From Chloroflexota bacterium (GTDB lineage: Bacteria > Chloroflexota > Dehalococcoidia > SM23-28-2 > RBG-16-64-32): a DNA stretch of 12,959 bases. Location of the stretch: the NCBI GenBank assembly GCA_005880055.1, contig VBJS01000033.1, positions 1-12,959 on the forward strand. Direction: 5' to 3'. Positions within the stretch are counted from its first letter, which is position 1. The number at the start of each line of letters is the position of its first letter. The notes below the pieces were generated by a model. The model was not told where the DNA came from. It worked only from the letters and a program-made list of their open reading frames with translations, and ran no database searches. Both the position numbers and the translations under genes were made by a program. Below are positions 6,461-12,959 of this stretch, piece after piece.

Positions 6461-7302
6461 AGGACCGCCTCCTTTAGCCTCGCTGAGTTGCACTGCAGGT
6501 TGATGGCGACGGGCAGCGAGGTGACATGCGTGGGGTAAGTCTCCACGTGCACCGCGAGCGCCGTAGCCCGCCCACCCACGGCCTGCGGCCCGACGCCGAG
6601 GGCGTTCACGTTCTCCAGTAGCTCCGCCTCGAATTCCGCCTCTTCAGGGTCTGGGTTTGACTCGCCGATCTTGCGGGTGAGCACGTGCTTGGCCATGTAC
6701 ATCGCGTGCTCTGCCGTGCCGCCGATGCCGAGGCCGACGATGATAGGCGGACAGGGGTTGCCGCCCGATTCCTCGACTGTCCGAAGCACGAACTCCGTTA
6801 CCCCCGCGCGCCCGGCAGCCGGCGACATGGCCGTGAAGCGGCTCATGCCCTCGCAGCCGCCACCCTTCGGCATCAGGATGATGCGGAGCGGGTCGCCGGG
6901 GACTATTTCCGTGTGGACCACCGCCGGAGTGTTGTTTTTGGTGTTGACGCGGGAGGAGAACGGTTTCTCAACGATCGAGGCCCGTAGCAGCCCCTCTGTG
7001 TAGGCCGCGGCGACGCCCTCCTGGACAGCATCAATGAGGTAGCCGCCGCTGATATGGACATCCTGACCGACCTCCAGGAAGACAACCGTGAGGCCGGTGT
7101 CCTGGCACAGCGGCATCATCTCCGCGCGTGCCTGGCCGGCGTTAACCAGGATCTGGTCGAGGACGCGCACGGCAACCGGCGACTCCTCCCTCCGGCGCGC
7201 TGTCTGCAGGGCGCCGACCACGTCCGCTGGGAGTAAACAGGTAGCCTCGATGCAAAGCCGGCGAACGGACTCTCGTATCTGGGCAACGTTTATCTCGCGC
7301 AA
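6457..7302 (-). CDS. fumA: Class I fumarate hydratase (or tartrate dehydratase) alpha subunit
   Basis: The 281-residue protein is the N-terminal, iron-sulfur half of a two-part class I fumarase, which hydrates fumarate to malate. Cluster ligands visible by comparison with the family are C66 in PLCQDTG, C184 in NPCPPIIVGLGIGGTAE and C271 in INLQCNSAR. Other family signatures are SSRVNTKNNTPAVVH and LMPKGGG. Tartrate dehydratase alpha looks very similar; the neighbouring TCA genes favour fumarase. The beta subunit that normally follows is absent, so it must be encoded elsewhere. The start is TTG 7302 with no ribosome binding site; TGCTATCAT, an extended -10 box, ends at 7312 and predicts a nearly leaderless mRNA. 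The gene overlaps the downstream Cys/CysCys gene as GTGA. Confidence 0.9.
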   Translation of the reverse strand: MREINVAQIRESVRRLCIEATCLLPADVVGALQTARRREESPVAVRVLDQILVNAGQARAEMMPLCQDTGLTVVFLEVGQDVHISGGYLIDAVQEGVAAAYTEGLLRASIVEKPFSSRVNTKNNTPAVVHTEIVPGDPLRIILMPKGGGCEGMSRFTAMSPAAGRAGVTEFVLRTVEESGGNPCPPIIVGLGIGGTAEHAMYMAKHVLTRKIGESNPDPEEAEFEAELLENVNALGVGPQAVGGRATALAVHVETYPTHVTSLPVAINLQCNSARLKEAVL

Positions 7303-7311
7303 TGCGCAAAC

Positions 7312-7320
7312 ATGATAGCA
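7312..7320 (-). promoter_or_regulatory. Extended -10 promoter of the fumarase alpha operon
   Basis: Read on the minus strand the bases are TGCTATCAT: a TGn extension and a box with five of six matches to TATAAT. No -35 box is evident 17-18 bases upstream, which an extended -10 can compensate. The expected +1 is near 7305, about three bases before the TTG start. Confidence 0.45.
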
Positions 7321-7351
7321 CCCCTTCGAATGCGCGGGTCTGGAGGAATTG

Positions 7352-7360
7352 TGTTATGCT
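7352..7360 (+). promoter_or_regulatory. Candidate extended -10 promoter of the LLM oxidoreductase gene
   Basis: TGTTATGCT is a TGn extension plus TATGCT (four of six matches). The expected +1 is near 7367, giving a leader of about 30 bases that contains the ribosome binding site AAGGGAG (7383-7389). No -35 box is visible. This reading competes with a short upstream frame at 7356-7400. Confidence 0.35.
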
Positions 7361-7396
7361 CGCGCCGTTATTCGCCGGGTCGAAGGGAGAGCCGCT

Positions 7397-8317
7397 GTGA
7401 GACTAGGATTCCACCTTCCGCAGATGGGGCAGGCCGCCGGCCCTGAGAATCTATTGCGAGTGGCAAAAGAGGCTGAAAACCTGGGATATGACACCCTCTG
7501 GGTCACTGACCGCCTCATGCACGCGGTCGCGCCCAGAAGCGCATACCCCGGCACAGCGGACGGCTCACTGCCCGACCCATACCGGTACGTGCTGGACCCG
7601 CTCGAAGCGCTGACGTATGTCGCAGCCGGCACCAGCCGAATTGGCCTCGGCACGAGCGTCCTCGATATGCCGTACTACAACCCGGTAGTCCTGGCCCGCC
7701 AACTCACCACTCTTGATGTTCTCTCGGGCGGCCGTCTTCGCCTCGGCCTCGGTGTCGGCTGGAACATGGATGAACTGGAGGCTTCGGGCGGCCCCATGAA
7801 GAACCGGGGACGTTACGCTAACGAGTTCATCGATGCCCTCAAGGCAATCTGGACCACCGACCCGGTTGAGTACTCAGGCGAATACTTCCGGATATCGCGT
7901 GCGTCGATCCAGCCGAAACCCGTGCAGAAGCCATATCCCCCGGTTTACCTCGGGGCGTTCGCGCCTGCCGCGTTGAAGCGGGTCGCCGAGCGAGGTGACG
8001 GCTGGTTTCCGGTGCTCCTGCCCCTCGATGCGATGAGACAGATGTGGGACAGCATCCGGCAGATGGCCCGAGAAGCAGGACGTAACCCGGAGGACCTGGG
8101 CATCATCGTGCGTGGCATGACCTTGGTCACGGAAGATCCGCTGGCCGGCGACCGGCCGATATTTAACGGGACGTTCAAGCAGATCAAGTCCGACATTGAG
8201 GCCGTGCGCGAGATGGGCGCGCTGGAGCTGATGTTCGACCCAGTTTTCGAGCCGGCCTGCACGACAGTAGACGTCTACATTGAACGCTTGAAGCAGATGC
8301 GCGAACTGGCGGGCTAG
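7397..8317 (+). CDS. LLM-class flavin/F420-dependent oxidoreductase
   Basis: The 306-residue protein is a bacterial luciferase-like monooxygenase-superfamily TIM barrel. It begins MRLGFHLPQMGQ and continues with typical segments: LGYDTLWVTDRL, YVAAGTSRIGLGTSVLDMPYYNPVVLARQLTTLD, SGGRLRLGLGVGW, and a C-terminal PPVYLGAFAPAALKRVAERGDGWFP. The sequence order and length match the F420-dependent subfamily (TIGR03619/Rv2161c-like), but the cofactor (F420 or FMN) cannot be proved from sequence. GTG 7397 is preferred to the in-frame TTG 7349 because the barrel starts at MRLGF and AAGGGAG lies seven bases upstream; the extra 16 residues from TTG resemble no family member. It is divergent from fumarase alpha and stops two bases before the convergent malate dehydrogenase stop. 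Its substrate is unknown. Confidence 0.88.
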   Translation: MRLGFHLPQMGQAAGPENLLRVAKEAENLGYDTLWVTDRLMHAVAPRSAYPGTADGSLPDPYRYVLDPLEALTYVAAGTSRIGLGTSVLDMPYYNPVVLARQLTTLDVLSGGRLRLGLGVGWNMDELEASGGPMKNRGRYANEFIDALKAIWTTDPVEYSGEYFRISRASIQPKPVQKPYPPVYLGAFAPAALKRVAERGDGWFPVLLPLDAMRQMWDSIRQMAREAGRNPEDLGIIVRGMTLVTEDPLAGDRPIFNGTFKQIKSDIEAVREMGALELMFDPVFEPACTTVDVYIERLKQMRELAG

Positions 8318-8319
8318 CG

Positions 8320-9252
8320 CTACTTCTTCTGGATTAGCCCCACAAGCTCTCGCGTCGATTCCGCGGCCTTGCGGATGCCTTCCACCTCGCTCTCCCAAAG
8401 TGGCGGCTCGTAAGCGGCCTCGATACCGCCTGCGCCCAGCTTCACCGGCAGCCCGACGTAGGCATCGCGGATGTCGTACTGGCCGTCGGCCAGAGTGGCG
8501 CAGGGCAGGATGCGCTTCTTATCGAGCAGCACGGCCTCGACCATCTCGGCAGTCGCTGCAGCCGGAGCATAGAAGGCGGAGCCTGTCTTGAGCAGCGAGA
8601 CGATCTCGGCGCCGCCGTTCTTCGCGCGCTGAACGACGGCCTCGATCTTCTCCTTCGAGAGCAAAGTTGTGAGCGGTACCCCGCCGACGTGCGCCGTGCT
8701 CACGATCGGCACCATCGTCGCTTCCGTGTGGCCGCCCAGCACCTGCGCATGCACGTCCTGCACCGAAGCGCCCGTCTCGCACGCGATGAACGTCCGGTAG
8801 CGGGCGCTGTCCAGCATCCCGCCCTGCCCGACGACGCGAGCCTTCGCCAGGCCGCTCGCCTCGAGCGCAACGTGGCACATCACGTCCATCGGATTGGCAA
8901 AAATGATGAAGACGGCATCCGGCGACGCCTTCGCCGCGTTCTGCGCGACATCGCTGACGATCCCGGCGTTGATGTTTAGCAGCTCCTCACGCGTCATCCC
9001 CGGCTTGCGCGGAACGCCGGAGGTAATGATCACGACATCGGAGGCCGCAGCATCGTCCCAGCTGTTAGACCCCGTCACGCGGGCGTTGAAGCCGATGTGT
9101 GGCGCCGATTCAGCGAGATCGAGCGCCTTGCCCTGCGGCAACCCCTCGATGATGTCCTGCAGCACGACGTCGATGTAGCCGGTCTCCGCGAGGCGCTGTG
9201 CCATAGTTCCGCCGGTCATGCCCGCGCCGACTATCGTGACTTTTGCACGCAT
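8320..9252 (-). CDS. mdh: Malate dehydrogenase, lactate-dehydrogenase-like type
   Basis: The 310-residue NAD-type enzyme interconverts malate and oxaloacetate. The Rossmann motif VGAGMTGGTMA is followed by D33 at the end of strand 2, which favours NAD over NADP. The mobile loop RKPGMTREELL carries R82 and R88; the R82 position favours dicarboxylic malate over lactate. FANPMDVM holds the NAD-contacting asparagine, D148/R151 lie in GGMLDSARYRTFIA, and H175 is the catalytic histidine. Around H175 the usual GGHGDTMVP has become GGHTEATMVP, one residue longer. ATG 9252 has AAGGAG with a six-base spacer. It is downstream of icd on the same strand with a 115-base gap containing a palindromic repeat, so whether the two are cotranscribed is open. 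The gene ends two bases from the convergent oxidoreductase gene. Confidence 0.93.
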   Translation of the reverse strand: MRAKVTIVGAGMTGGTMAQRLAETGYIDVVLQDIIEGLPQGKALDLAESAPHIGFNARVTGSNSWDDAAASDVVIITSGVPRKPGMTREELLNINAGIVSDVAQNAAKASPDAVFIIFANPMDVMCHVALEASGLAKARVVGQGGMLDSARYRTFIACETGASVQDVHAQVLGGHTEATMVPIVSTAHVGGVPLTTLLSKEKIEAVVQRAKNGGAEIVSLLKTGSAFYAPAAATAEMVEAVLLDKKRILPCATLADGQYDIRDAYVGLPVKLGAGGIEAAYEPPLWESEVEGIRKAAESTRELVGLIQKK

Positions 9253-9282
9253 TCGGGTCTCCTTATTTGGCGACGCTATCCT

Positions 9283-9315
9283 CCGCTCATCCTACGAGAG
9301 CCTCAGGATGAGCGG
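9283..9315. repeat. Palindromic REP-like repeat between icd and mdh (copy A)
   Basis: Arms CCGCTCATCCT (9283-9293) and AGGATGAGCGG (9305-9315) are perfect 11-base inverted repeats around an 11-base loop. Read on the minus strand, its core TCCTGAGGCTCTCGTAGGA matches the core of the repeat at 10681 (TCCTGAGCGTGTCGAAGGA) at 15 of 19 bases, so it belongs to the same family. It could also act as an mRNA hairpin between icd and mdh. Confidence 0.75.
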
Positions 9316-9367
9316 GAAGGGTCTCAAACGGGTGAGCCGGAAGGGGTTACGACGGCCGGTCTCAACT

Positions 9368-10573
9368 CTAGGCCGGCGCCGGCTGGTGTCCCCGCCACCG
9401 CTCCTCCAGCCGTTCGTCGGCCAGCGTCTCCATGATATAGCCAGCGAACTCGGAGCCCTTCGCGCCGTTAGCACGGCCGGTTACGACCAGCCGGCGCTCC
9501 AGGTTGCCGCAGATGTCCAACGCCATCTCCAGCCGTCTGCCCCGGTCCGCGAAGCCGATGTGGTTCAGCAGCATGGCGCCGGCGCGGATCATGCTGCTGG
9601 GGTCGGCGTACTCCGCGCGGCCTTCCTGCACCATGCGCGGCGCGCTGCCATGAATCGCCTCGAACATCGCGTAGCGCTTGCCGATGTTGGCGCTGCCGGC
9701 CGTGCCGACGCCGCCCTGGAACTCCGCTGCTTCGTCGGTGAGGATGTCGCCGTAGAGATTCGGCAGGACGACAACGCGGAACTCCGTGCGGCGCTTGGGG
9801 TCGACCAGCTTCGCGGTCATGATGTCGATGTACCAGTCGTCCCACTTGATCTCGGGGTAATCCGTCGCGATCCGCCGCGCCGCGTCCAGGAATTTGCCGT
9901 CCGTGGTCTTGATCACGTTTGCCTTCGTCACCACGGTCACGCGGTCGATGGCGTTGCGGGCTGCGTAGTCGAAGGCGAGGCTGATGATGCGCTCGCTCCC
10001 CTGCGTCGTAACGGCGGTGAAGTCGATCGCCAGGTCTTCAGTGACGTTTATCCCTTCGCTGCCGAGCACGTAGGCGCCCTCCGTGTTCTCCCGGAAGAAC
10101 GTCCAGTCGATGTCCTGGTCCGGGACGCGGACGGGGCGCATGTTGGCGAACAGGTCCAGCTCGCGGCGCATGGCGACATTGGCGGACTCCAGGTTGGGCC
10201 AGGGGTCGCCGGCGCGAGGCGTCGTCGTCGGGCCTTTGAGGATGACCGGGCACTCCTTCAGCTCCGCAAGGACATCGTCCGGGATGGCCTTGCCGGCTTT
10301 CGCGCGGTTCTCGATGGTCAGCCCTTCGATGGTGCGGAAGGCGACATTCCTGCCCTGGATCTCCGGCCGGAGGAGGTGCTCCAGCACGCGCTGCGCCTCG
10401 CGGGAGATATTGGGGCCGATGCCGTCGCCGCCGCAGACGCCGATGAGTATTGGCTGGAGCGCCGCGTAATCGATCCACCCCTCGTCCGTCTTCATGCGCT
10501 CCACGCGCGCCAGCTGCGCCTCGAGCAGGCGCCCGAAGTGCTCTTTGGCACGTTCGATTGCGTTATTGCTCAA
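9368..10573 (-). CDS. icd: Isocitrate dehydrogenase, isocitrate/isopropylmalate dehydrogenase family
   Basis: From TTG 10573 the protein has 401 residues. It would oxidatively decarboxylate isocitrate to 2-oxoglutarate. Family motifs are GVCGGDGIGP, RRELDLFANMRPVR, FRENTEGAY, TKANVIKTTDGKF (catalytic Lys about 217), the metal-binding DILTDEAAEF, and FEAIHGSAPRM. S130 in ESANVAMR is at the position of the isocitrate-binding serine (SxNxxxR) that isopropylmalate dehydrogenases lack; the aconitase and mdh neighbours agree. After HGSAP the residues are R and M rather than the NADP-type KY or NAD-type D/I pair, so coenzyme choice is unclear. TTG is supported by GGAGGA (10587-10582) with an eight-base spacer. 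A longer frame to 10708 exists but runs through a dispersed repeat and has no family similarity. Confidence 0.88.
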   Translation of the reverse strand: MSNNAIERAKEHFGRLLEAQLARVERMKTDEGWIDYAALQPILIGVCGGDGIGPNISREAQRVLEHLLRPEIQGRNVAFRTIEGLTIENRAKAGKAIPDDVLAELKECPVILKGPTTTPRAGDPWPNLESANVAMRRELDLFANMRPVRVPDQDIDWTFFRENTEGAYVLGSEGINVTEDLAIDFTAVTTQGSERIISLAFDYAARNAIDRVTVVTKANVIKTTDGKFLDAARRIATDYPEIKWDDWYIDIMTAKLVDPKRRTEFRVVVLPNLYGDILTDEAAEFQGGVGTAGSANIGKRYAMFEAIHGSAPRMVQEGRAEYADPSSMIRAGAMLLNHIGFADRGRRLEMALDICGNLERRLVVTGRANGAKGSEFAGYIMETLADERLEERWRGHQPAPA

Positions 10574-10608
10574 ACTGTCAGTCCTCCGAAGTTCAGGGGT
10601 CACGCACA

Positions 10609-10637
10609 AACATAGAGGAGCCCACGGCAAGAGACAA
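10609..10637 (-). promoter_or_regulatory. Sigma-70-type promoter of icd
   Basis: On the minus strand TTGTCT (10637-10632) and TATGTT (10614-10609) are 17 bases apart, each with four of six consensus matches. The expected +1 near 10602 gives a leader of about 30 bases ending in the ribosome binding site GGAGGA. The promoter lies downstream of the long-frame ATG at 10708, which supports the shorter protein. Confidence 0.45.
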
Positions 10638-10680
10638 CACTGCCGCCGCGGCCTCGGCTCGGCGCGGGTGCCACTTACCC

Positions 10681-10706
10681 GTTCGTCCTGAGCGTGTCGA
10701 AGGATC
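10681..10706 (+). repeat. Dispersed TCCTGAGC..TCGAAGGA repeat, left copy (B)
   Basis: The 26-base unit starts GTTCGTCCTGAGCG and ends TCGAAGGATC. It is repeated in inverted orientation at 11113-11138 with 24 of 26 bases identical. I recognise the core as a very common intergenic repeat in many bacterial genomes; its translation yields the familiar peptide SLSKDE or AQDER in misannotated frames. Confidence 0.85.
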
Positions 10707-10763
10707 AAATTAGGTCAGCGGAATCTGAGCCAGCCGAAGATGGAGCGCGAAGGGAGATCATCC

Positions 10764-11051
10764 GTGGAATTCTGGGTGTACCTTCTGCGGTGCCGCGATG
10801 CCTCGTACTACGTCGGTCACACGGATGACATTGAGAATCGTTTGGCCGAACATGTTTCCGGCGGAGTCTCTTCCTATACACGCAAGCGGCGGCCGGTCAA
10901 GGTCGTGTTCAGCGAGCCGTTTTCGAGCCGAATCGAGGCGCTGGAGCGCGAACGGCGGATCAAGGGTTGGTCACGTGCGAAGAAGGAGGCGCTGATTAAG
11001 GGCAACTGGGAGCGCCTGAAGCGGCTGAGTTGCACCGCCTTTCCGGTTTAG
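10764..11051 (+). CDS. Small single-domain GIY-YIG nuclease
   Basis: The 95-residue protein is a stand-alone GIY-YIG nuclease domain of the YhbQ/UPF0213-like type, predicted to cut a DNA strand. The two signature strands are W4-V5-Y6 (in place of GIY) and Y16-V17-G18 (YIG). R26 in the helix RLAEH and a glutamate in EALERERRIKGW (E61 or close) are candidate catalytic and metal-binding residues. The lysine/arginine-rich end, WSRAKKEALIKGNWERL, suits nucleic-acid binding. GTG 10764 is preferred (AAGGGAG, seven-base spacer); ATG 10740 would add eight residues. It lies alone on the plus strand between minus-strand icd and aconitase and is bracketed by inverted repeats at 10681-10706 and 11113-11138. 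The function of such small proteins is unsettled; repair and mobile-element roles are both possible. Confidence 0.85.
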   Translation: MEFWVYLLRCRDASYYVGHTDDIENRLAEHVSGGVSSYTRKRRPVKVVFSEPFSSRIEALERERRIKGWSRAKKEALIKGNWERLKRLSCTAFPV

Positions 11052-11112
11052 CGGGCTGATTTCGCGAAAGAGCGCTTCGGCTTCGACTGGCTCTGCCTTC
11101 GCTGAAGTCGGC

Positions 11113-11138
11113 GATCCTTCGACCCGCTCAAGACGAAC
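11113..11138 (-). repeat. Dispersed TCCTGAGC..TCGAAGGA repeat, right copy (C), inverted
   Basis: Read on the minus strand this differs from the left copy at only two of 26 bases (eighth and fifteenth). It ends four bases before the aconitase stop codon. A degenerate fragment, CTTCGACTGGCTC at 11081-11093, matches the first half of this copy (CTTCGACCCGCTC at 11118-11130) at 11 of 13 bases, which suggests an older, decayed copy next to it. Confidence 0.85.
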
Positions 11139-11141
11139 CGA

Positions 11142-12959
<1,818 letters not shown>

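Noticed and set aside
6461..6493. Earlier GTG 6493 start of the Cys/CysCys protein
   Set aside because: It would overlap fumarase by 37 bases and translate across the AAAGGAGG site; GTG 6460 has ideal spacing and a GTGA overlap.
7349..7396. TTG 7349 start of the LLM oxidoreductase
   Set aside because: It adds 16 residues not typical of the family, while GTG 7397 begins MRLGFHLPQ and has its own ribosome binding site.
10574..10708. N-terminal extension of isocitrate dehydrogenase to ATG 10708 (MILRHAQDERV...)
   Set aside because: It translates the dispersed repeat B (AQDER is its usual read-through peptide), is Cys/Pro-rich without family similarity, and lies upstream of a good promoter and of a TTG with a strong ribosome binding site.

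Overview
The window reads as chromosomal DNA from a GC-rich bacterium with aerobic-type central metabolism. It carries five TCA-cycle steps: succinate dehydrogenase flavoprotein (5' end off the window) and iron-sulfur subunit, class I fumarase alpha subunit, malate dehydrogenase, isocitrate dehydrogenase and aconitase (5' end off the window). The succinate dehydrogenase pair resembles the actinobacterial/Chloroflexota Sdh1 type. An F420-type luciferase-like oxidoreductase, frequent GTG/TTG starts, two probably leaderless genes and dispersed TCCTGAGC..TCGAAGGA repeats all fit Chloroflexota (for example a Dehalococcoidia-like lineage) or a deep actinobacterial relative. That placement is inference; there is no rRNA or marker gene here to settle it.

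Layout. Positions 2-3164 (+): sdhA (partial), sdhB, a two-helix membrane protein apparently started at CTG, and a DinB-fold protein, packed with overlaps or short gaps. Positions 3161-3454 (-): an orphan 97-aa protein whose stop codon overlaps that of the DinB gene in the palindrome CTAG. Positions 3455-3797: the only gene-free stretch above 300 bp. It holds a minus-strand promoter for the orphan gene, three GTTAGA direct repeats at 11-bp spacing next to a TATAAG box, and a long, potentially structured leader. Positions 3798-4580 (+): a lipoprotein with a Pro/Thr-rich stalk and a CAP domain. Positions 4594-7302 (-): a probable operon, fumarase alpha -> small Cys/CysCys protein -> cupin -> metallo-beta-lactamase-fold hydrolase. 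Positions 7397-8317 (+): LLM-class oxidoreductase. Positions 8320-10573 (-): mdh and icd (icd upstream of mdh in transcription order) separated by a palindromic repeat. Positions 10681-11138: a small GIY-YIG nuclease gene (+) enclosed by two inverted copies of a 26-bp dispersed repeat. Positions 11142-12959 (-): aconitase.

Together aconitase, isocitrate dehydrogenase, succinate dehydrogenase, fumarase and malate dehydrogenase cover citrate to 2-oxoglutarate and succinate to oxaloacetate. Citrate synthase, the 2-oxoglutarate step, succinyl-CoA synthetase, the membrane anchor of succinate dehydrogenase and the fumarase beta subunit are not in the window. The most unusual feature is the GIY-YIG gene with its inverted repeats, inserted between aconitase and isocitrate dehydrogenase. 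It looks like a small nuclease-repeat unit, comparable in concept to REP elements and their RAYT transposases but with an unrelated enzyme.
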